A DNA stretch of 12,835 nt from JBDLID01 sp039715055 (GTDB lineage Bacteria; Desulfobacterota; Desulfobulbia; Desulfobulbales; Desulfocapsaceae): NCBI GenBank assembly GCA_039715055.1, contig JBDLID010000088.1, positions 1-12,835 of the forward strand, read 5' to 3'. This document shows positions 1 to 6,671 of the stretch, in pieces; position 1 is the first letter of the stretch; each line of letters opens with the position of its first letter. The notes beneath the pieces are model-generated. The model made no database searches. It was given only the letters and a program-made list of their open reading frames with translations, and had not been told where the DNA came from. The position numbers and the translations under genes were made by a program.

Positions 1-174
1 CACCCACATTGTGGCCGATCAGGCCGCCTCGAGTAGCACAAGTACGCTTCGTCAGCCTGCTTGACCACACTGCGGGCCCTGCTGAACAGTTACAGTTCCT
101 TGCTTAGGGGCGCATCCACCTCTTTACGCTGAATAGTTACAAAAGAAGAGTTTTCACACCGCATGGTTCAGCCC
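1..174. other. Intergenic stretch at the window edge, no supported gene
   Basis: This stretch lies downstream of the leftward BMP-family gene. Frame +2 is open from the window edge to a TGA at 62-64 and could be the last 20 codons of a gene outside the window. The fragment is too short and low in complexity to support that. The only structured content I see is a pair of related boxes at 83-93 and 130-140, described separately. I see no convincing intrinsic terminator for the leftward gene here. A short GGCC-N5-GGCC dyad near 13-25 is too weak to call. Confidence 0.5.
83..140 (+). repeat. Paired TGAAYAGTTAC boxes, copy 1
   Basis: TGAACAGTTAC at 83-93 and TGAATAGTTAC at 130-140 are the same 11-mer with one C/T change, 47 bp apart. 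A 17-bp string containing the first box (82-98, CTGAACAGTTACAGTTC) recurs exactly on the opposite strand at 11113-11097. There too a CTGAATAG string follows about 44 bp later. The pairing and similar spacing at two sites about 11 kb apart suggest a dispersed intergenic element rather than chance. Its function is unknown; it could be a repetitive extragenic element, a 3'-end signal or a mobile-element remnant. Confidence 0.5.
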
Positions 175-1359
175 TTATTTGGAGGCACCCTCCATGCCTT
201 CCAGCAGCTGCGGCAGGTTCCAGATCTGTTCGTCGCTTGCAGTCTCACCCGCTTTGAGGAAGACGGAGCCATCCTGGAAGTTGAGAGGACCGCCAAAAAG
301 TTTTGTGGAGCCGCTGCCGAGACCGGCGATATAATCCGTAAGTGCCTTTTTTGCCGGCTCACTGAGGAGAGGGCCCTGGGCGAATCCTACGGAGCTGCTG
401 TCTGGATTGTTGATATCCTTCCAGTCCGGACCGAGCCAGAGCCACTGCTTCTGCCACTTGTTGTCGCGGGCGGAACTGATCATCTGTTTGTAGCCGGGCA
501 GCCAGTTGAAGTAAGGGACACCCAGGCAGGCTTCCGGGGAGGTATCACAGGCCCCCAGATAGTCATAGGGGATGGCAGCCACGTCAGCGCCTTCTTTTTT
601 CTTCTGGCCGGCGACCACCAGGGCCTCGGTGGTATCGATTCCGGAGATCACCACATCGATCCCGCTGTTGAAGAAATTCTTAACAACCTGGGTGGGGTCA
701 GAGGTCACACCGGGAATGTTAAACCAGAAACCGATCCAGTTGATGGTGAACTTGAGATCCTTGATGTCTTTGCCAAGCACTTTTGTCCAGGCGTATCGCG
801 CACCAAGGTAACAGGAGGCGGCCAGCCGTTTGGTCTCATCATTGATCAGGGGGCCGACATAACCGATCTTGCCGGTTTTTGTTGTCATTGCAGCAGCGAA
901 TCCGGCCATGGCCTGGCCGTATTCCATTTTGCCCATCAAATTTGACAGGTTATCGGGTGACTGGGGCGCAAGAGCATCGTCGCCGGAGATATGGATGAAC
1001 TTGACATCCGGGTGGAGCATGGCAGCCTCGCGGATGCCGTCTTTCATGTCATCCGAGTTGCCGATGATCAGTCTGGCCCCCTTGGCCACCAGGTCGTCAA
1101 CAAGAAAGGGAACTGTAATTCCCGGTCTGTCAGCTGGATTGACCTTGTCGATATAGATCATTTTGGTGCCGGTCAGCTGTTTTTCAATCTCTCTGCCGGC
1201 CTCGAAATGGGCCTGGCTCCAGCCGTGATCATTGGAGGGGCCCACCATAAGAAGGCCAAATGTGAAATCCTGTTCTGCAGCCATGATGGGGCTGTTGATG
1301 CAGACTGCGCTCAGCCAGACAAAAAGAAGCAGAAGAATTTTTTTTCCGGTGTGATCCAT
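175..1359 (-). CDS. BMP/Med-family periplasmic substrate-binding protein
   Basis: This 394-aa protein resembles the BMP (Med/PnrA) group of periplasmic binding proteins. Characterised members bind purine nucleosides for an ABC importer; the ligand here cannot be read from sequence. Residues 1-28 form a signal peptide: a KK pair, a Leu-rich core and a likely cut near SPIMA-AEQ. The one early Cys (LSAVC) does not fit a lipobox, so the protein is probably soluble in the periplasm, unlike many lipoprotein relatives. Family-like features are the early GPSNDHGWSQAHFEAG stretch, the KIGYVGP strand near the middle, and a late GP-rich C-terminus. A GACDTSPEAC segment offers a possible disulfide. An AGGAG lies 7 bases before the ATG. 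No ABC ATPase or permease gene is in the window; they may lie further left, or the protein may act as an orphan sensor. Confidence 0.85.
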   Translation of the reverse strand: MDHTGKKILLLLFVWLSAVCINSPIMAAEQDFTFGLLMVGPSNDHGWSQAHFEAGREIEKQLTGTKMIYIDKVNPADRPGITVPFLVDDLVAKGARLIIGNSDDMKDGIREAAMLHPDVKFIHISGDDALAPQSPDNLSNLMGKMEYGQAMAGFAAAMTTKTGKIGYVGPLINDETKRLAASCYLGARYAWTKVLGKDIKDLKFTINWIGFWFNIPGVTSDPTQVVKNFFNSGIDVVISGIDTTEALVVAGQKKKEGADVAAIPYDYLGACDTSPEACLGVPYFNWLPGYKQMISSARDNKWQKQWLWLGPDWKDINNPDSSSVGFAQGPLLSEPAKKALTDYIAGLGSGSTKLFGGPLNFQDGSVFLKAGETASDEQIWNLPQLLEGMEGASK

Positions 1360-1430
1360 GATCGGGCTCCTGTGGGATAAGGGTGATGTCGAAAACAGTT
1401 TTATTTTGTGTTGATTTTACTCGCGGCTGT

Positions 1431-1946
1431 TTACTGGATGAGGCTTTTTTCTTCCTCTTCATCAATTTCCGCCGGGGCGATGATCAGGTTGTGCATCGCT
1501 CCTACGGTTCGTACTGTGGCGATAAATGTTGAGGGCAGGGGGACCTCGCGATCTATTATAAGAATTCCCAGGTCGGCGGCCGGTTTGAGAATATCCGGTG
1601 ACTCAATCTCTTCCTGATGGTCACACAGGGTCTGGCTGCGCAGGGCATCCGTGAGCAGGGGAGTGAGGCCGGGGAAATTTTCCGCCAGGGCCAGCTGCTC
1701 CTGTTCGATGATGCCTCGATTCTGGTTGTTGAACTTCTGGAATTTTTCTTCAGGGTTGACCACTCCGAAAACAGAGTTGGTAACGGCTCCGGCAATCATT
1801 GCCAGCTGAACCTTGTCCTGGTTCGGGTTCTCCGCAACCAGTCGGGACTTGAGTTCCTTGAAAAGGATCATCTGCACCACGCTGATACCCTCACGGAGGA
1901 CAGCGACCAGGCGGGAGGGATCTTTTTTTTGATTTTCCTGTTCCAT
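1431..1946 (-). CDS. Conserved-looking hypothetical protein, 171 aa
   Basis: I do not recognise this protein. It is soluble, with no signal peptide or membrane segment. The N-terminal half is helical and charged, with a segment that looks like an amphipathic helix (VAVLREGISVVQMILFKELK) followed by an Ala-rich stretch (LAMIAGAVTNSVFG). The second half is more strand-like (ADLGILIIDREVPLP, then a TVRTVG segment), and the tail is strongly acidic (EIDEEEE). It starts 16 bases after the stop of the DUF493 gene, so the two are very likely co-transcribed. The start has no strong Shine-Dalgarno sequence, which fits translation following the upstream gene. The BMP-family gene follows after 71 bases. 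The reading frame is real by length, codon use and position, but no function can be assigned. Confidence 0.75.
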   Translation of the reverse strand: MEQENQKKDPSRLVAVLREGISVVQMILFKELKSRLVAENPNQDKVQLAMIAGAVTNSVFGVVNPEEKFQKFNNQNRGIIEQEQLALAENFPGLTPLLTDALRSQTLCDHQEEIESPDILKPAADLGILIIDREVPLPSTFIATVRTVGAMHNLIIAPAEIDEEEEKSLIQ

Positions 1947-1962
1947 AATTTGAGGGCTCTTA

Positions 1963-2241
1963 TCAGAGGATGACCTTGACTGCCTGATGCTTTTTCAACT
2001 CTTCATAGACACGCAGACGGGACTGCTCGTCCATGACCACCATTTCCACGTTAAAGCTGCAATACTTTCCGCCGGAGCTGCTGTTGGACGGTGAGATCTT
2101 GACCCCGTCTGTGCCACAGACGCTGGTGATTGCCTCAATGAGCGCTTCATTGTTTTGACCGATTACCTTGTACAACCAGTCACATGGATAATCGATTTTT
2201 GCCTTGCTCTTGCAGGTTAAAGGTCTGGGGAATCCAATCAT
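1963..2241 (-). CDS. YbeD-like DUF493 family protein
   Basis: This 92-aa protein matches the DUF493 (YbeD/HP0495-like) family in length and pattern. It has an N-terminal IDYPCDWLYKVIGQN strand-helix, a central SSSGGKYCSFNVEMVV strand pair with the family's S-x-G-x-Y signature, and the closing helix-strand VYEELKKHQAVKVIL. The fold is a small ferredoxin-like alpha/beta sandwich related to ACT-type regulatory domains. In E. coli ybeD sits beside lipB, but no lipoate gene is visible here and the molecular role is not established. It is the first gene of a leftward group, and its start lies about 70 bases from a candidate promoter and operator at 2291-2341. It has a weak Shine-Dalgarno sequence (CCGAAG). 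Confidence 0.85.
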   Translation of the reverse strand: MIGFPRPLTCKSKAKIDYPCDWLYKVIGQNNEALIEAITSVCGTDGVKISPSNSSSGGKYCSFNVEMVVMDEQSRLRVYEELKKHQAVKVIL

Positions 2242-2290
2242 GATCTTCGGGTTGTGAGGCTGAGAGTTGAAATCCCATGAGACGGGATCA

Positions 2291-2341
2291 TAAATAAACC
2301 GACTGGCTGTTTATTTACCAAAGCCTGCTGCAGAGCGTCAA
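2291..2341 (-). promoter_or_regulatory. Candidate leftward promoter overlapped by an AT-rich inverted repeat
   Basis: Reading leftward, TTGACG (2341-2336) is followed after 18 bases by TAAATA (2317-2312). This is a passable sigma-70 pair for the DUF493 gene that starts at 2241. The -10 is also the start of a perfect 9-bp inverted repeat, TAAATAAAC (2291-2299) and GTTTATTTA (2309-2317), with a 9-base centre. A dyad placed over and just after the -10 is a common repressor-site geometry. It could instead form a weak AT-rich hairpin. The promoter call is tentative; the inverted repeat is directly visible. Confidence 0.35.
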
Positions 2342-2405
2342 GTAAAAGTGGTCATGCCAGCCGCGTCTTTTTGCTCGCTTCCGGGACCTGTTTTGGGGTA
2401 TTGTG

Positions 2406-2427
2406 TAAAACAGTTGTCATTGTTTTA
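2406..2427. repeat. Second AT-rich inverted repeat before the kinase operon
   Basis: TAAAACA (2406-2412) and TGTTTTA (2421-2427) form a 7-bp dyad with an 8-base centre containing TTGTCA. It lies about 100 bases upstream of the hybrid kinase start. It resembles the TAAATAAAC/GTTTATTTA repeat at 2291-2317 in outline (TAAA...TTTA), which may mean one regulator faces both directions. AT-rich dyads of this size also arise by chance. Confidence 0.3.
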
Positions 2428-2529
2428 TGATTGGAATTTACAGATCCCTCATGGAATCCTTGCCAGGGTTAACTCCTCAATCTCTGCAACAATCATGAAC
2501 CAGGCCGTTATCATCGGCCGTTGATAAAG

Positions 2530-5500
2530 ATGGTTCGGATGTCTTTTCTTAATAAAACACTCTCCATCCGGGTCAGGGCGACCCTGCTGTTTCTCGTTAT
2601 TGTCCTGGTCAGTCTTTCCGTTGCGACCACCATCAACATCATCCAGACCAATAAGCTTATTGCCGCCGCCCAGACACGTTCGGCTGAGGCCATAGCTCAT
2701 GGACTGGCCCAGGCGGCTGAGCTGCCGGTGATTGTCTATGACGAAAGAGAGCTGGATCGGCTTCTCGGCGGCTTCTTATGGAACAAAGAGGTACAGTTCC
2801 TCCTCATTGTCGATGACAAAGGCAAACCCCTTGCCCGGCGAATAATCAACATGGCTGCCTTCCAGCTCTTTGAAAAGGAGGGGGCTGATCCCTCTTCACT
2901 GGTTGTCACCCAGCCCATTTTTTTTCAGGCCGGTGACATCAGCTCAGGCGAAGTGGCTGATGAGGTTGATTTAGAGCCGGCAAAAAAGAACAAGGTCGGA
3001 GAGGTTGTGGTGGCCCTGTCGCTGAGAGCAGCGAAAGAGGCCCAGCAGGGACAGGCCGTTGTCTCTTTCCTGACTGCAGCCCTTGCCGCGGCATTCAGCA
3101 TCTTCCTGGTCTTCCGGCCGGTGGGGCTTTGGAGTCGACGGGTCGATGATCTGGTGCAGGCCACCGACCGTATGACAAGGGGGGATTTCAGCCATCGTAT
3201 CGGCTCCGGCGAAGATGACGAAATCGGCAAACTGGCCCTGGCCTTTGAGACCATGCGCAAGGCGGTGGGCGACAGGGACAAGGAGCTCCGCGAGCTGAAC
3301 AATACCCTGCATGATTTGGTGCTTGAACGCACCGGGAAACTTGAAAACGCCATGGTTGAAGCCCAGACCGCCAATGAGGCCAAGTCCAGCTTTCTGGCTA
3401 ATATGAGCCATGAGATCCGGACCCCGATGAATGGCATTATCGGGATGATCAGCCTCGCCCTCAACCAGAAGGTCTCTCCCAAGCTCCGTGAATATCTGCT
3501 CAGCGTCCGCTCATCGGCTGAGTCGCTTCTGGCCATTATTAACGATATTCTCGATTTTTCAAAAATTGAAGCCGGAAAACTCACCGTTGAAAATGTTGAT
3601 TTTCAGCTTCATCAACTCTTTGATAAACTCTCTGATCTTTTCAGCGACCAGGCCTCAGCGCGCAATATTGAGCTGGTGGTCGGTGTCGAACCCGGTACGC
3701 CTTCTGCCCTGCGCGGCGATCCGCTGCGGCTGGAACAGATTTTTATCAACCTGCTCGGCAATGCCCTGAAATTCACTGATCATGGTGAGATCGTTGTCCA
3801 CGCCACTGTTGATGACAGCGGGGGTGATGAGTTCCGTATTCTTTTTTCCGTATCCGATACCGGAGTCGGTATCAGCGAGGAGCAGGCCGGGACTCTGTTT
3901 GACCCGTTTACCCAGGCCGACGGTTCGACAACCAGGGAATACGGGGGAACCGGTCTTGGGCTGTCCATCTGCAAACGGTTGGTAGAACTGCTCGGTGGGA
4001 AAATCTGGGTTGAGTCGAAAAAGGGTGCGGGAACGACGGTTTTTTTCACAGTCCGTTTCACCCGTCGTTCGTCTCACCGGGAGATACAGTTTGTAGTTCC
4101 AGCCACCATCAGGGGGTTGAAAATTCTTGTTGTCGAAGATAATGAGGCCGCACTGACCATCACGACAAAAATTCTGGAGTCTTTTCATTTTCAGGTTGAA
4201 TCTGCCCGTTCCTGTGCTGAAGCGCAGGAGAGGCTGCTCCAGTCGGAGGTGAAGTACGATCTGCTCCTTGTCGACTGGCGCATGCCCGAGGTGGATGGAC
4301 TGGAGTGTATTGAACGGATCAGCACCATGGCGCTTGAACCGCAAATTCCAATTATAATGATGACCGCCTTTGGTGGTGACAGGGAAATGATCCTGGCCCG
4401 TGACGTCGGGGTCAAACATTTTTTGACCAAACCGGTGAAACAGTCACTGCTTTTTGATACAATAATGGATATCTTCAATCATCCGGAAGCCATGCATACC
4501 GGCCTTGATGCAAGAAGTCAGTCCAGCACATTTTTTTCCACCGAACACCTTGCAGGTACTCGTGTGCTGGTGGCTGAGGACAACCGGATCAACCAGAACG
4601 TGGCCAGGGAGCTTCTCGAAAGTGGCGGAATCATAGTCGAGATTGCCAATAACGGGCGCGAGGCAGTACATATCCTCCAGGATCGGGGGCTGGAATTTGA
4701 TGCTGTACTCATGGATGTTCAGATGCCGGTGGTTGACGGCCTTGAAGCCACCCGGTTGATTCGGAAGAATCCGGTGTTGAGTGATCTGCCGGTGATCGCG
4801 GTAACTGCGCACGCCATGCAGGGTGACCGTGAAAAGTGTATGCAGTCAGGAATGAACGATTATGTGGCCAAGCCCATCACCCCGGAGACCCTGTTTTCTG
4901 TTCTCACCCGCTGGACCCGGCCCGAATTCAGCGAGGTAGATGGACAGGTTCCCAACCTGACTATCTACCCTGACGGGCTGGTGGACCTGCCGGAGACTCT
5001 GCCCGGGCTCCATGTCCATTCCGGAGTGACCCGTATGGCCGGCAATATCCAGTCGTATATGCAGATGCTCAAAGATCTGGTTCATTTCGGCCGCGATGTT
5101 GAACGACGCCTGGGCGGGCTGGTGGTCAAGGACCCGGAACAGGCCATCAAAGAGGTGCACACCCTGAAAGGGACAGCCGCCAATCTCTCAGCCCACCGAT
5201 TGCAGAACAATGCCATGGAGCTTGAGCAGATTTTACTGAAATCTATTGGTGGGAATTCCGATGAGAAGAAGAGCGAGACGACACAAGCCGGGCCATCACT
5301 GAGTGGTATTCGGGTTGCCGTGGCCCAGTTGGCCGCTGATGTCGAGGTGTTAGGCGGAATGCTCAAAAACACAGATGCTGAAGAGGGTACCTGTGAAGAG
5401 CCTCTTGAGGTGATCGAACTGGTCAGAATACTACGTTATCTTCACCAGCTGACAGAGGACTTCGACCCCACCGGCGAAGAGTTCTGGCTGTCGAAGAAAG

Positions 5501-5637
5501 GCTGTTTCAGAGGGCTGGGTATTGAGGAAGAGATGGTCCGGCTGGAAAATCATCTTCGCAACTATAATTTTGAAAAGGCCGGTGAATTTGTCGTGCGAAT
5601 CTGTGACCATCTGTCGGAGGAAGAGGAGCTGGTATGA
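2530..5637 (+). CDS. Membrane hybrid histidine kinase, HAMP-HisKA-HATPase-REC-REC-HPt
   Basis: Numbering is from ATG 2530. Residues 17-36 and 176-196 are membrane helices enclosing a sensor domain of about 140 residues with no family I can name. HAMP (196-250) and a coiled coil follow. HisKA has the phospho-acceptor H294 in NMSHEIRTPMNG. The ATPase domain has N411 (N box), DTGVGI from D443 and GGTGLGLS near 471. REC1 has E536/D537, phospho-site D582 and K634. REC2 has E683/D684, D729 and K781. The HPt domain has H877 in VHTLKGTAANL, and a helical tail follows. All phosphorelay residues are present. ATG 2530 is preferred over TTG 2521; ATG 2539 is possible, and none has a good Shine-Dalgarno sequence. 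The stop overlaps the next start (ATGA). The RpfC-like layout beside an HD-GYP regulator suggests that protein is its partner. Confidence 0.93.
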   Translation: MVRMSFLNKTLSIRVRATLLFLVIVLVSLSVATTINIIQTNKLIAAAQTRSAEAIAHGLAQAAELPVIVYDERELDRLLGGFLWNKEVQFLLIVDDKGKPLARRIINMAAFQLFEKEGADPSSLVVTQPIFFQAGDISSGEVADEVDLEPAKKNKVGEVVVALSLRAAKEAQQGQAVVSFLTAALAAAFSIFLVFRPVGLWSRRVDDLVQATDRMTRGDFSHRIGSGEDDEIGKLALAFETMRKAVGDRDKELRELNNTLHDLVLERTGKLENAMVEAQTANEAKSSFLANMSHEIRTPMNGIIGMISLALNQKVSPKLREYLLSVRSSAESLLAIINDILDFSKIEAGKLTVENVDFQLHQLFDKLSDLFSDQASARNIELVVGVEPGTPSALRGDPLRLEQIFINLLGNALKFTDHGEIVVHATVDDSGGDEFRILFSVSDTGVGISEEQAGTLFDPFTQADGSTTREYGGTGLGLSICKRLVELLGGKIWVESKKGAGTTVFFTVRFTRRSSHREIQFVVPATIRGLKILVVEDNEAALTITTKILESFHFQVESARSCAEAQERLLQSEVKYDLLLVDWRMPEVDGLECIERISTMALEPQIPIIMMTAFGGDREMILARDVGVKHFLTKPVKQSLLFDTIMDIFNHPEAMHTGLDARSQSSTFFSTEHLAGTRVLVAEDNRINQNVARELLESGGIIVEIANNGREAVHILQDRGLEFDAVLMDVQMPVVDGLEATRLIRKNPVLSDLPVIAVTAHAMQGDREKCMQSGMNDYVAKPITPETLFSVLTRWTRPEFSEVDGQVPNLTIYPDGLVDLPETLPGLHVHSGVTRMAGNIQSYMQMLKDLVHFGRDVERRLGGLVVKDPEQAIKEVHTLKGTAANLSAHRLQNNAMELEQILLKSIGGNSDEKKSETTQAGPSLSGIRVAVAQLAADVEVLGGMLKNTDAEEGTCEEPLEVIELVRILRYLHQLTEDFDPTGEEFWLSKKGCFRGLGIEEEMVRLENHLRNYNFEKAGEFVVRICDHLSEEEELV

Positions 5638-6671
5638 GTCAGAAAAAACACACTATTCTTCTGGTAGATGATATCCCTGCAAATATCAAGGTCCTCGTGG
5701 AGGCGTTACGGGAAAGCTATCGGCTGATTGTTGCTACAAACGGGATCGATGCATTACGAGCGGCAAGGGACAAGAAACCCAATCTCATCCTGTTGGATGT
5801 GATGATGCCGGGTATGGACGGTTATGATGTCCTGAAAAGGCTCAAAGGTGATGATGAACTGGCCCATATCCCGGTGATTTTTGTAACCGCTGCCAATGAG
5901 GAGAAGGATGAAACAAGAGGGTTTCTTCTCGGTGCAGTGGACTATATTGTCAAACCGGTCAATCCGGTAATCGTCAAGGCCAGGGTGCAGACCCATCTGG
6001 CACTGCAATTGGCCCAGAAAGAGCTGCGGCGTCATCGGGACGAACTGGAACTCCTCGTTGATGAACGAACCCGTGAGCTTCGTGAAGCCCAGATTGAAAT
6101 TACCAACCGGCTGGTTCAGGCTGCCGAGTATCATGACCATGAAACCAGTCGTCATATTACCCGTATGGCCCATTACTGTACGATCATCGGCCGGGCCCAC
6201 GGAATGACTGAGCATGAATTGACACTGTTTTTCCATGCATCGGCCATGCATGACATCGGTAAGCTTGGAATCAGTGACAAGATTCTTCACAAGAAGGGCA
6301 GCCTGACGCCGGATGAGTTTGAAGAGATGAAACGGCATACCCTGATCGGTGCCGACCTGCTCTATGGAACCGATAACGAGTTGATGAGTATGGCGCACCT
6401 CATTGCCCTGACCCACCATGAAAAGTGGGATGGAACCGGCTTTCCCCTTGGTTTGAAAGAGGAGGAGATTCCTCTTGTGGGGCGTATCTCCGCACTCTGT
6501 GACGTTTTTGATGCATTGTCCTCAAAGCGGCCCTACAAGGATGCCTGGCCACTGGACGAGGCACGAAGAGTCATTGCCAGGGAGAGGGGCAGCCATTTCG
6601 ACCCCTATATCGTTGATCTGTTCGAGCAGAGCTTTGATGATTTGATCGATGTGTTTAACAAGGTAAAATAA
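5634..6671 (+). CDS. Response regulator with HD-GYP c-di-GMP phosphodiesterase output (RpfG-like)
   Basis: This 345-aa cytoplasmic protein has three parts. REC (about 6-120) has acidic D12/D13, phospho-site D55 in LLDVMMPGMDG and K107. A charged coiled coil (about 120-160) follows. The HD-GYP domain (about 160-345) would hydrolyse cyclic di-GMP. Its metal and catalytic ligands are visible: E165, H174, the H206-D207 pair in MHDIGK with K210, H235, H261/H262 in HHEKWDGTG, and D290 in CDVFDALSSKRPYK. The GYP signature reads GFP (269-271), a conservative Tyr-to-Phe change. An AGGAG lies 5 bases before the ATG, inside the end of the kinase gene. Overlap with both neighbours gives a translationally coupled operon. 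Phosphorylation by the upstream hybrid kinase through its HPt domain is the likely control, by analogy with RpfC/RpfG. A matching partner is inferred, not shown. Confidence 0.94.
   Translation: MSQKKHTILLVDDIPANIKVLVEALRESYRLIVATNGIDALRAARDKKPNLILLDVMMPGMDGYDVLKRLKGDDELAHIPVIFVTAANEEKDETRGFLLGAVDYIVKPVNPVIVKARVQTHLALQLAQKELRRHRDELELLVDERTRELREAQIEITNRLVQAAEYHDHETSRHITRMAHYCTIIGRAHGMTEHELTLFFHASAMHDIGKLGISDKILHKKGSLTPDEFEEMKRHTLIGADLLYGTDNELMSMAHLIALTHHEKWDGTGFPLGLKEEEIPLVGRISALCDVFDALSSKRPYKDAWPLDEARRVIARERGSHFDPYIVDLFEQSFDDLIDVFNKVK

Larger units (their letters stand above)
2242..2529. other. Divergent intergenic region between DUF493 gene and kinase operon
   Basis: This stretch separates two divergent transcription units and should hold both promoters. 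I see two AT-rich inverted repeats (2291-2317 and 2406-2427) and a small ATCCC/GGGAT hairpin (2272-2288) that would fall in the leader of the leftward transcript. For the kinase operon, a TTGTCA at 2414-2419 could be a -35, but the -10 choices 16-18 bases later are poor, so no promoter is called on that strand. No sigma-54 -24/-12 element fits here. Confidence 0.45.

Noticed and set aside
13..25. GGCC-N5-GGCC dyad near the window start as a terminator or operator
   Set aside because: It has only 4-bp arms, no T-run, and sits far from the gene end at 175.
2..64. 20-codon open frame from the window edge as the end of a gene
   Set aside because: It is too short and low in complexity, has no recognisable motif, and coding character cannot be judged.
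163..945. 260-codon open frame on the + strand opposite the BMP-family gene
   Set aside because: It is a shadow of the minus-strand gene, which has a signal peptide, family motifs and a Shine-Dalgarno sequence; this frame has none.
3655..4419. 254-codon minus-strand open frame inside the hybrid kinase gene
   Set aside because: It lies opposite the HATPase and first REC domains, whose motifs are continuous and intact. The antisense frame shows no domain.
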